Assembly: GCA_045133915.1 (NCBI GenBank)
Contig: JBGUUX010000100.1
Location: 1 to 64,000, forward strand
DNA: 64,000 bases
Source of the DNA: RGIG7300 sp045133915
Lineage (GTDB): Bacteria > Bacillota > Clostridia > Oscillospirales > CAG-272
Direction: 5' to 3'
Position 1 is the stretch's first letter, and every line of letters starts with the position of its first letter. Under the pieces are notes generated by a model, which worked only from the letters and a program-made list of their open reading frames with translations, made no database searches and was not told the origin of the DNA. Positions 41,819 through 49,715 of the stretch are shown here, piece by piece. The translations under genes were made by a program, and so were the position numbers.

Positions 41819-44416
41819 ATGCCGTTCCTTTATGAACAACTTGATACATTGCGTAATTTCGGCAGTTACACCGAAATACCACCGTACATACAAGAAAATA
41901 TAAGTCCGCGCTTTGAGTTAAGACCGTATCAGATAGGCGCGTTTGAAAACTTCATAACCTACTTTGAAAACGAAAAGATGTGTCACAAGCCGACGCAAAC
42001 GCTGTTCCACATGGCAACAGGTTCGGGTAAAACGATGATAATGGCAGGGCTGATGCTGTACCTCTATAAAAAGGGGTATCGCAACTTTCTGTTCTTCGTA
42101 AATCTCTCGAACATCGTCAATAAGACGAGGGACAACTTCTTGAACGCGCTTTCAAGTAAGTACCTTTTCGCTGACGAAGTACGTTTATCCGGGGAGCGCG
42201 TGCCGATAAAGGAAGTTACTAACTTCCAATACGCAGACGAGAACGCAATCAACATCTGCTTCACTACTACGCAAGGGCTTCACTCTGATATGTGGTCGGC
42301 AAAGGAAAACGCCATATCCTATGAAGATTTTGAGGGTAAAAAGGTCGTTCTTATCTCCGATGAAGCGCATCATCTGAACGTAGATACAAAGACGCTTGAG
42401 AAAAACAAGGACGAGCTGGCTAATTATCACAGTTGGGAATATACGGTTCGCCGCATCTTTGAAACGAACAAGGAAAATGTGCTGTTAGAATTCACGGCTA
42501 CTTGTGACATTCATAATCCGCAGATACGTGCTGAATATGAAAGTAAAATCGTTTATGACTATCCGCTTTCCAAGTTCAGAGCAGACGGCTACTCGAAAGA
42601 GATTAAGACGCTGCGCTCCGATGTGACGATTATGGAAAGAGCAATTCAAGCGATAATGTTAAGTCAGTACCGTTTGAAAGTGTTTCAAGATAAACGCTTG
42701 TCAGTAAAGCCCGTTGTGTTGTTCAAGGCTGCCAAAATTGCAGACAGTAACGAGTTTATGGAAGCGTTTATTGATACGATTAGCAATTTGACGGGTAACG
42801 AACTGCGTAGAATCTCCGAACTGACGGATAACGAAACGCTGGGTGAAGCATACGCATACTTTGAAAAGAACGGTATCAGCTTCGACCAGTTGGCACAAGA
42901 ATTGCGCGAAGATTTTTCGGCAGAACATTGTATCTCGGCGAACGATGATAAAGAAGCAGCAGCGAAGCAGATAGCGTTAAACTCTCTGGAAGATGCTTCA
43001 AATCCGTACCGTGCCGTGTTCGAGGTCAAGAAGTTGGACGAGGGCTGGGATGTTCTCAATCTGTTTGATATTGTCCGTTTGTACGAAACGCGACAGTCTG
43101 GCGGTAAGAAGATTTCCCCTGCAACCGTTTCAGAAGCGCAGTTAATAGGTCGTGGCGCACGTTATTGTCCGTTCCAGATTGATGATGAACAGGAGAAGTA
43201 CAAGAGAAAGTACGATACGGACATTGATAATCCGCTTCGTATCTGTGAAGAACTGTATTACCATTGTCAGAACGACAGCCGTTATATTGGCGAACTTAAT
43301 AACGCGTTGCGTGAAATTGGTGTTGATATTGAGAACCAGACTGTCCGCACCTATGTACTGAAAGACAGTTTCAAGTCTGATGCTCTCTACCGTGAGGGAC
43401 TTGTCTTTACAAATGACCGAGTAGAGAAAAGCAGAAAAGATGTTGATGGGCTGCTCCCGTCCGTCCGCGAACACATTTACACAGTTAAGCTCGCAACGGG
43501 CAGTTCTGGCGAAGATACGCTTTTCGGTGTTGGCAACGCATTAACAGAAAGACAGACAGCAACCTACGTTTATCGTACTTCCATCGGCGAAATTGCCGAA
43601 ATGAATTATGCAATCGTTCATAAGGCGTTGTGTAAATATAATGTTCTCAAGTTTAACACCTTGAAAAGTTACTTCCCGAACCTTAAATCAACAAGGGAGT
43701 TTATAACGAGTGAGAACTATATGGGCGGTATCAAGGTCGAAATTACATCGAAGTATGAAAAGCCTGCGCCGTACATTCTTTTCACCGCTTGCGCGAACGT
43801 ACTTGAAAAAGTGGCTGCGTCTGTATCTGCTATCGAAGTGACCTATGAGGGTACAACCGAGTTTAAACCTAAACGCATCTACGAAATGTTCAAGGACAAG
43901 AAATGTAACTACACCATTCTGCATGACGGCGGCGTTGGTTACTCTCAAAACGATATGACCGTTCCGAGCAGTTGGAAAATCGACTTGTCAAAAGAAGATT
44001 GGTTTGCGTTTGAAGATAACTTTGGTACAAGCGAAGAAAAGGCATTTGTCGCTTACTTCAAAGGATTCGTACCGATGTTAAAAGCAAAGTATGATAAGGT
44101 GTTCCTTGTTAGAAATGAACGCCAACTTCACATCTATTCTTTTGACGGTGGAGAACGCTTTGAACCCGACTATCTGTTATTCTTGCATAAGAATAATAGC
44201 GACGGTTACGAGCAACTGCAAGTGTTCATCGAACCGAAAGGTACACACCTTGTCGAAAACGATAAATGGAAAGAAGACTTCCTACTTGAAATTGAAGACA
44301 AGGCGATTGCAACGAAAATCTTTGTTGATGATAATAAGTACAGAATCTGGGGATTCCACTTTTTCAACACCGATGTTCGTATGAGCGATTTTGCAGAAGA
44401 TATGAGCAGATTATAA
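41819..44416 (+). CDS. res: Type III restriction enzyme Res subunit
   Basis: 865 aa, starting two bases after the mod stop. Helicase motifs: ATGSGKT (about 68), SDEAHH (about 180), LLEFTATCD, and DEGWDVLNLFDIVRLYE with AQLIGRGARYCPF. The C-terminal nuclease of the PD-(D/E)xK type appears as RFEPDYLLFL (about 780) and FIEPKGTHL. ATP-dependent translocation and cleavage together with Mod. Intact. Confidence 0.94.
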   Translation: MPFLYEQLDTLRNFGSYTEIPPYIQENISPRFELRPYQIGAFENFITYFENEKMCHKPTQTLFHMATGSGKTMIMAGLMLYLYKKGYRNFLFFVNLSNIVNKTRDNFLNALSSKYLFADEVRLSGERVPIKEVTNFQYADENAINICFTTTQGLHSDMWSAKENAISYEDFEGKKVVLISDEAHHLNVDTKTLEKNKDELANYHSWEYTVRRIFETNKENVLLEFTATCDIHNPQIRAEYESKIVYDYPLSKFRADGYSKEIKTLRSDVTIMERAIQAIMLSQYRLKVFQDKRLSVKPVVLFKAAKIADSNEFMEAFIDTISNLTGNELRRISELTDNETLGEAYAYFEKNGISFDQLAQELREDFSAEHCISANDDKEAAAKQIALNSLEDASNPYRAVFEVKKLDEGWDVLNLFDIVRLYETRQSGGKKISPATVSEAQLIGRGARYCPFQIDDEQEKYKRKYDTDIDNPLRICEELYYHCQNDSRYIGELNNALREIGVDIENQTVRTYVLKDSFKSDALYREGLVFTNDRVEKSRKDVDGLLPSVREHIYTVKLATGSSGEDTLFGVGNALTERQTATYVYRTSIGEIAEMNYAIVHKALCKYNVLKFNTLKSYFPNLKSTREFITSENYMGGIKVEITSKYEKPAPYILFTACANVLEKVAASVSAIEVTYEGTTEFKPKRIYEMFKDKKCNYTILHDGGVGYSQNDMTVPSSWKIDLSKEDWFAFEDNFGTSEEKAFVAYFKGFVPMLKAKYDKVFLVRNERQLHIYSFDGGERFEPDYLLFLHKNNSDGYEQLQVFIEPKGTHLVENDKWKEDFLLEIEDKAIATKIFVDDNKYRIWGFHFFNTDVRMSDFAEDMSRL

Positions 44417-44420
44417 TTTT

Positions 44421-44459
44421 AAAACCAGGCACGAGATTTGATTTCTCGTGCCTGGTTTT
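44421..44459 (+). terminator. Strong terminator after res
   Basis: A 16-bp perfect inverted repeat (AAAACCAGGCACGAGA and its complement, loop of 7) five bases after the stop codon, ending in TTTTA. Bidirectional in principle. Confidence 0.9.
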
Positions 44460-44679
44460 ATGTACGTTGCTTTTCCTTGGAAACAGCTTGTCCTATCGTG
44501 AATTTCGAAAAAATAGTGTAATTTAGGGTCAAGTTGTTCTTAGGTGATTGCAGGTATGCCATTTTTGCGAAAAGGTTCAAAGTGCCGAAAGCCCGGTAAT
44601 ATCAAGGATTTTCAGGCCCTCGGGAAAGTAGATTGTGCTTACAAGTTCGTTGCATCTCCCGTCATACCATTAAACAGAG
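44460..44679. other. Non-coding stretch, nothing recognised
   Basis: Between the res terminator and the add promoter I see no gene with a ribosome site and no RNA. A short frame with MPFLRKGSKCRKPGNIKDF from 44544 has no start signal and looks like a decayed remnant. Could mark the old edge of the defence island. Confidence 0.4.
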
Positions 44680-44708
44680 TTGACAGTGAATTAAATACAG
44701 GTTATAAT
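44680..44708 (+). promoter_or_regulatory. Promoter of adenosine deaminase gene
   Basis: TTGACA and TATAAT with a 17-base spacer; a perfect sigma-A promoter. The transcript leader is about 110 bases. Confidence 0.85.
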
Positions 44709-44770
44709 AACAAGTACAAAACACGATGACATTTGAGAAAGCCTCAGATTTTCAACATTATTCCCGTTTC

Positions 44771-44789
44771 GGGAGGATAATATCCTCCC
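44771..44789. repeat. Short palindrome in add leader
   Basis: GGGAGGATA-A-TATCCTCCC, nine-base arms with one base between, 40 bases before the add start. Looks like a short intergenic repeat-type palindrome; it could fold in the leader RNA. Confidence 0.5.
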
Positions 44790-44828
44790 CTACGATCATA
44801 CCGATGATATCTGTTACAAAAGGTTAAT

Positions 44829-45710
44829 ATGAACAAATACATTGATCTCCACCTGCACCTTGACGGTTCGCTGTCAGAGCAAAGCGTAAAAGAGCTTTGC
44901 CGTATGCAGGATATAAAAATCCCCGACAATTTAATAAGCTTACTGAAATGTCCCGAGGACTGCCGTGATCTAAACGAATATCTGCGTTGCTTTGAGTTTC
45001 CCTTGACACTTCTGCAGAGCGAGGACGCTATAACCTATGCGGTAGAAAGGCTGTGCCATGAAACAGATTACCGCTACTGCGAGATACGCTTTGCTCCGCA
45101 GCTTCATACCCGTACGGGATTGACCCAAAAACAGGTCATTGAAGCGGCTGTCAAGGGGTTAGGTAAAAACTACCGCCTGATACTCTGTTGTATGCGGGGC
45201 GGTAACAATGAAGAAACGGTAAGGTATGCCTCCGACTTTTTAGGTCGTGGTGTAGTGGCTCTTGACCTTGCGGGAGCAGAAGCCCTCTACCCTACCCGTG
45301 ACTATAAGCACCTTTTTGAAATGGCGGCAAAAGAAAATATCCCCTACACCATCCACGCAGGAGAAGCCGACGGCCCCGAAAGCATACGGGATGCTGTAAA
45401 TATGGGGGCTTCGCGCATCGGTCACGGAGTACGTGCCATAGAGGATGAGTCGGTAATGAAGCTTTTGGCTGACCGAAAGATCCCCCTTGAAATGTGCCCT
45501 ACAAGCAATCTGAACACCCGAGTTATAACCGATATACGTGATTATCCCATCAAAAAATATCTGGATATGGGTATCGTCGTCACCGTAAACTCGGACAATA
45601 TGAGTGTGTCAAACACCGACGTCAAAAAGGAGCTTAAGCTGATAAAAGATAGCTTTGGCATTGACGAGGATATACTGCTTATTAATGCAGAAAAATCGGC
45701 GTTTAAATAA
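44829..45710 (+). CDS. add: Adenosine deaminase (shortened C-terminus)
   Basis: 293 aa. HLHLDGS (8-14) supplies two zinc His, HAGEADG the catalytic Glu, IGHGVRA and CPTSN follow, and TVNSDNMSVSNTD is the Firmicutes form of the metal/Asp motif. Converts adenosine to inosine in purine salvage. The protein ends at NAEKSAFK; relatives run on for roughly 10-40 residues, and here the stop codon falls exactly where the MITE-like repeat begins. The catalytic core is complete, so activity may persist. Confidence 0.9.
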   Translation: MNKYIDLHLHLDGSLSEQSVKELCRMQDIKIPDNLISLLKCPEDCRDLNEYLRCFEFPLTLLQSEDAITYAVERLCHETDYRYCEIRFAPQLHTRTGLTQKQVIEAAVKGLGKNYRLILCCMRGGNNEETVRYASDFLGRGVVALDLAGAEALYPTRDYKHLFEMAAKENIPYTIHAGEADGPESIRDAVNMGASRIGHGVRAIEDESVMKLLADRKIPLEMCPTSNLNTRVITDIRDYPIKKYLDMGIVVTVNSDNMSVSNTDVKKELKLIKDSFGIDEDILLINAEKSAFK

Positions 45711-45775
45711 TGCAGAGTGCAGAATGCAGAATGCAGAATTGAGGATATTTTTGTCACCGCAAGGGTTCCAAAAAT
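45709..45775 (+). repeat. Partial MITE-like repeat (copy C)
   Basis: AATGCAGAGTGCAGAATGCAG and the following GAGGATATTTTTGTCACC match one end of the complete copies at 57.6 and 60.9 kb; the other end is missing or decayed. It forms the 3' boundary of add. Confidence 0.75.
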
Positions 45776-45833
45776 TCCGTTGTAATTATATTTCAGTTCA
45801 CAAAGCCGAAACGGCAGCATATTTAAAAATGGT

Positions 45834-46721
45834 TCACTGAGTGAACCATTTTTGTTCGTTTATAAGCTTAATAAGCTCTCTTGCCGGAAGGGTGAGAGAA
45901 TGGCGTTTTTTCTTTACCAAAGTTATTTCCCTTTCGGGCAGCCCTTGAGTAAGTGATATCCTCTTAACACCTGTCTCTGTCTCTAAAAACTGTTCGGGAA
46001 CAAAGCCTACGCCGAGACCGTGCTTGACAAGGGGCAATATCTGATCGGCGGTAGCCGCCTCTATATCGGGTGAAAAATCAACCCCTGCTTCGGCAAACAT
46101 TTTGAAATACAGATCGTAGGTAGACGAGCCCTTTCCCAAGGATATCATAGGATATTCTGCAAGCTCCTTTAAGGTGATATTCTCCATCACCTCAAAATCG
46201 GTACTGCATACAGGCACCTCTCTCAGAATGCACAAGGGTGTGGTCTGTATCTTTTCGTTTAGCTCCACCGGAGTTGTGACGACCGCAAGATCAATAAGCC
46301 TGTTGTCTACCATCCTAATCGCCTGAGGAGTTGAGACGTTGAGTATTTTTATACGTATACCCGGATATAGCTCGTGATATCTGCGAAGTATCGGTAACAG
46401 ATAACAGCGCAGAGCGATCTCGGTTGCTCCCAAAGATACAACTCCGTTCTGCAGACTGTTTTTGAGAGATATAGATTCTTCCCCTGCCTGTATATGCTTA
46501 AAAGCTATAGAAATATGCTCGTACAGCTCCGTCCCTTCCTCGGTGAGTACAACTCCCTTGTTGGTACGTTCAAACAAAGTACAGTCAAGCTGTTTTTCTA
46601 AATTTTTTATTGCTCTTGTAAGATTTGGCTGGTTGCTGTAAAGCATTTCCGCCGCTCTTGTAAAGCTTTTATATCTGGCAACGTAATAAAATATCCTGTA
46701 ATGATCGTAACTGATATTCAT
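45834..46721 (-). CDS. LysR-type transcriptional regulator
   Basis: 295 aa. N-terminal winged HTH (FYYVARYKSFTRAAEMLYSNQPNLTRAIKNLEKQL) and a periplasmic-binding-like effector domain (VSLGATEIALRCYLLPILRRY ... GLGVGFVPEQFL). Ligand unknown. Divergent from a PQ-loop-like membrane gene; the 115-base spacer holds several AT-rich dyads (ATATACGATATAT) that could be its binding sites, so it may control that gene. Confidence 0.93.
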   Translation of the reverse strand: MNISYDHYRIFYYVARYKSFTRAAEMLYSNQPNLTRAIKNLEKQLDCTLFERTNKGVVLTEEGTELYEHISIAFKHIQAGEESISLKNSLQNGVVSLGATEIALRCYLLPILRRYHELYPGIRIKILNVSTPQAIRMVDNRLIDLAVVTTPVELNEKIQTTPLCILREVPVCSTDFEVMENITLKELAEYPMISLGKGSSTYDLYFKMFAEAGVDFSPDIEAATADQILPLVKHGLGVGFVPEQFLETETGVKRISLTQGLPEREITLVKKKRHSLTLPARELIKLINEQKWFTQ

Positions 46722-46767
46722 AGTTTCTCCATATCATTTTGACATATACGATATATTAACTATACAT

Positions 46768-46796
46768 TTTACATATAGCATTATCTGTATTATAAT
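46768..46796 (+). promoter_or_regulatory. Promoter of PQ-loop-like gene
   Basis: TTTACA and TATAAT with a 17-base spacer, 40 bases before the start codon, inside the LysR-divergent region. Confidence 0.72.
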
Positions 46797-46836
46797 ACTA
46801 TCAAAGGAATATGTCAAATGTTTTTTGGAGGTATTT

Positions 46837-47163
46837 ATGAACATTACTATTTTAAGTGAGCTTTTAGAGGCATTCACCATCATATGCTTCGGTCTGTCAT
46901 GGCCTATATCCATCCGTAAATCCCTTATCTCAAAAACCGGTAAGGGTAAAAGTCTTTTCTTCGAGGTTTTTCTGCTTGTTGGATATGCTCTCGGTATTAT
47001 GCGAAAGATGATCCAGGTAAGCTCTTTAGACTGTACAGGATTCGTGTTCTACCTTGGTTTCTTCTTCTATGTGCTTAATTTCATAGAAATTTCTATAGAT
47101 ATCGCCCTCTACTTCAGAAACGTAAAATATGATAAAATGAGAAGCGAGGGCGTTTTGGTATAA
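46837..47163 (+). CDS. Small membrane protein, PQ-loop/SemiSWEET-like
   Basis: 108 aa from ATG 46837 (GGAGG five bases upstream). Three hydrophobic helices; GLSWPISIRKSLISKTGKGKSLFFEVFLLVGY has the Pro-containing loop and KGKS turn of PQ-loop-type half transporters. Substrate unknown; probably regulated by the divergent LysR protein. Confidence 0.65.
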   Translation: MNITILSELLEAFTIICFGLSWPISIRKSLISKTGKGKSLFFEVFLLVGYALGIMRKMIQVSSLDCTGFVFYLGFFFYVLNFIEISIDIALYFRNVKYDKMRSEGVLV

Positions 47164-47195
47164 AAAATCCCTATCATAAGGATAGGGATTTTTTT
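47162..47195. terminator. Bidirectional terminator
   Basis: AAAAAATCCCTATC / GATAGGGATTTTTTT with an ATAAG loop between two convergent genes; serves both the PQ-loop-like gene and the end of the corrinoid operon. Confidence 0.9.
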
Positions 47196-47707
47196 ATGCG
47201 TGTAAGTGTTTTTCGTATCGGAATATAGAGTATAAGCATCACGGCAAAGTTGCCGATACAGTGGGTAAGGTCAAAGGGGATACCTGATATCCACTTGGCA
47301 AAGGCGGTGGAAAGTCCAAAGGACACGCCCCCCTCTATCCAGCCGAGAGCAAAGTAGGTAACAGAACAAAGCGCGCCGAACAAAAGTCCGTAAATACCGC
47401 TGAATATGCTCCATATCCATACGTTGTCAATCTTTTTGAAAAGCAAGCCTGCAACGGCAGGTATCCACCATATGTAAGTGTACATTATTACCCAGTCGCC
47501 AAAGGGGTACAGAAGCGCCTGTACTATGACAAACACCGGAATAACGCACATTACCCTCCAGCCAAAGCAGATGCCGTAGATTATGACGAGAAAGCTCACC
47601 AGTTCTATGTTTGGCAGAAAGTCAAGGGCTACCTTTGCCGCAAGTAAAATTGCGGTCATAATACCGATAACTGCAATATCTAGGACACGGAATTTTTTAG
47701 CCTTCAT
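47174..47707 (-). CDS. ECF-type S component-like membrane protein
   Basis: 177 aa with about six hydrophobic helices. AVIGIMTAILLAAKVALDFLPNIELVSFLVIIYGICFG is the typical opening of ECF substrate-binding (S) components. Start overlaps the end of the DUF4430 gene by 11 bases. Last gene of the corrinoid-type operon; a second S component in the cluster, perhaps for a related substrate or a lower-ligand precursor. Confidence 0.75.
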   Translation of the reverse strand: MKAKKFRVLDIAVIGIMTAILLAAKVALDFLPNIELVSFLVIIYGICFGWRVMCVIPVFVIVQALLYPFGDWVIMYTYIWWIPAVAGLLFKKIDNVWIWSIFSGIYGLLFGALCSVTYFALGWIEGGVSFGLSTAFAKWISGIPFDLTHCIGNFAVMLILYIPIRKTLTRIKKSLSL

Positions 47708-48083
47708 ATACGGTATATTCTATCTTAAAGCTGTCGCCGTCATCTACAGGCTGCTCAAAGATGCCGTAGTTGCAGTATTCGCCGTTTACGTAGAAGCCCC
47801 AGTAGCTCATATCCTTGTCATAGTCGGCGGTAATGCCGTTTATGGTGTTGACGTAGGTATCCTCTGCCTCGTAGGTGATGCCTGCCTCGGTCATGGCGTC
47901 GGCAAGATAGAGAGCGTCGGTCTTAACGGTATATTCCTTGCTCTCACCCTTGTCGTCAACAAACTCAATAGTTACAGACTTTGTGCCCTCTGTTGCTTTG
48001 GGAACGAAGACAAAGTATATTGTTGCTACTATCGCGATCACTAATATAAATGCTGCGATTGCTATAATTGTTTTCTTGTTCAT
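47697..48083 (-). CDS. Membrane-anchored DUF4430 protein
   Basis: 128 aa from ATG 48083 (AAAAGGAG upstream). N-terminal hydrophobic anchor (TIIAIAAFILVIAIVATIYF), then a single DUF4430 domain: LADAMTEAGITYEAEDTYVN, YWGFYVNGEYCNYGIFEQPV, DGDSFKIEY. DUF4430 is the fold of the C-terminal (beta) domain of transcobalamin and intrinsic factor, which caps bound cobalamin. Likely displayed outside next to the ECF transporter. Confidence 0.85.
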   Translation of the reverse strand: MNKKTIIAIAAFILVIAIVATIYFVFVPKATEGTKSVTIEFVDDKGESKEYTVKTDALYLADAMTEAGITYEAEDTYVNTINGITADYDKDMSYWGFYVNGEYCNYGIFEQPVDDGDSFKIEYTVYEG

Positions 48084-48121
48084 ACGATACATCTCCTTTT
48101 CATCAAATTATATCATATTAC

Positions 48122-49021
48122 TTATGTTTTTTCAAGTCGGAAAGAAAGTTTTAATGCCCTGCGAAAGCAATATTCGGTCCACAGTTCAAGACACAGGGGC
48201 ATTATGCAAAGAACAGTATATCCCGTATAGAAAACTGTACTTGCCAGGGTAAAGGGCGGCAGAATTATCCTCGGATCATAGACACAACCCGTCTGCCCCA
48301 ACATAACACCCATCACTGTCAGTGTCAGCACAAAAAAGGTGAAAACCGTATAGGCTCTGTCACGGTTATCAAAGCGGTATATCGAAAAGGCTTTTCTGCC
48401 CCTCAATATACTACCTCGGCTACGCATTGATACCGATGCTTGGGTCAGAGAATCTATAGTCCAGGTTATAAGTATAGAGAATATACGAAGCATATTCAGA
48501 GTACGCCTGAGTATATTTCCCTGCCTCACCCCTCTGCCGATACAGCTTTGCGCGGTGTTTATGCGCTTTGCCTCGGTTGTTATGCGAGGTATCATACGCA
48601 AAAGTATTGATAGGAAAAGGGATAGCCCGGGGCTTAATCTGCCGAAGAGATATACCACTTTATCAGAGGTGAATACCGAGAATATGCAGGAAAACCACAT
48701 AATGACCCCCGCTGTGCGGATACCGAGAACAAGACCGTACAGCAAGGATTCGGCTGTTATGTTATTACCTATAAAGTTTTGGTCAAGAACGGTTACGCCG
48801 AAATGGGTATACGAGCTGTAATAAAGGGCAAATGCCGCTATAAGAGGTATAAGTATAAGGTTAAATATAACTGCCTTTACGCCGTTTCGCTTTATACTGT
48901 AGGCAAAGGCGCAGATATAGGATATCAGAAGAAACACGGGATGATCAAAGCTAAGCGTTCCCAAAAGAACGGCAGCAAAATATATCAGATTTACCGCAGG
49001 ATGACAGTGTTCAAATCCCAT
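48122..49021 (-). CDS. ecfT: ECF transporter T component (EcfT)
   Basis: 299 aa. Five to six membrane helices and the two Arg-Gly coupling motifs, SCIGRGVRQG and SMRSRGSILRGRK, that dock on the ATPases. HPAVNLIYF near the N-terminus is typical. Overlaps the upstream S gene by 11 bases. Confidence 0.88.
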   Translation of the reverse strand: MGFEHCHPAVNLIYFAAVLLGTLSFDHPVFLLISYICAFAYSIKRNGVKAVIFNLILIPLIAAFALYYSSYTHFGVTVLDQNFIGNNITAESLLYGLVLGIRTAGVIMWFSCIFSVFTSDKVVYLFGRLSPGLSLFLSILLRMIPRITTEAKRINTAQSCIGRGVRQGNILRRTLNMLRIFSILITWTIDSLTQASVSMRSRGSILRGRKAFSIYRFDNRDRAYTVFTFFVLTLTVMGVMLGQTGCVYDPRIILPPFTLASTVFYTGYTVLCIMPLCLELWTEYCFRRALKLSFRLEKT

Positions 49022-49715
49022 AGTTATCCTCCGTAATACCGTATTTTACTCTGACCCGTTCTAACTTTTCAAGTAAAGGCTTACCGAGCAAAAGCATAAT
49101 TAACGCGGTGCAAATGCCCTGCATAACATTGACGGGAAAGCCGGAAGCAAGGGATGAGATAAGAGACTTTACGCTCAGATCAGGCATCATAACAAACAAA
49201 TGCGCCGTATCAAGCAACGGACCTATCCAGACTATGACCGTAAAAAAGCCTATAACTGCCATTATCCACGGTTTACGTCCGCTTTTGTTATTCATAAATA
49301 CAAATCCTGCAAGCATACCGCCTGCTCCGTATGCCGTCATCTGAAATGGCATATACGCTCCTATACCGTAAAAAAAGTCACCTACAAACGCCGTAACTGC
49401 ACCTACGATAAAGCCATATTCGGGACCAAGGGCTATACCTGCAAGCATTATAAGAGCATACGCCGCCTTAAAATGGGGGATGGGTATAAGGACACGTCCT
49501 AAGATCGCAAGGACACACATAACTAAAAGCGTCATTATCTCACAAAGTCTCGGCTTGTTTCTGCCAAAGGTCATAAAGAACGGAACAAGCAGCTCTGCAA
49601 AGATAAGCAGACAAGTTATAAAATATCCTCTGCCGGGCAGCTTGGTACCGAAAAACAGCGTAAGGGGAATAAAAACAAAAAAGACTGTTATCAAGGCTAT
49701 ATTTGATTTTTTCAT
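49011..49715 (-). CDS. ECF transporter S component (candidate corrinoid binder)
   Basis: 234 aa with about six helices. GRVLIPIPHFKAAYALIMLAG then GPEYGFIVGAVTAFVGDFFYGIG and MPFQMTAYGAGGMLAG match ECF S components of the larger, CbrT/QueT-like kind. Lies between A and T genes in one overlapping set (ATGA with ecfA). Specificity for corrinoid is inferred from the riboswitch and DUF4430 partners. Confidence 0.82.
   Translation of the reverse strand: MKKSNIALITVFFVFIPLTLFFGTKLPGRGYFITCLLIFAELLVPFFMTFGRNKPRLCEIMTLLVMCVLAILGRVLIPIPHFKAAYALIMLAGIALGPEYGFIVGAVTAFVGDFFYGIGAYMPFQMTAYGAGGMLAGFVFMNNKSGRKPWIMAVIGFFTVIVWIGPLLDTAHLFVMMPDLSVKSLISSLASGFPVNVMQGICTALIMLLLGKPLLEKLERVRVKYGITEDNYGI

Noticed and set aside
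44544..44729. Possible small gene before add
   Set aside because: No ribosome binding site, unusual composition, and it overlaps the add promoter.
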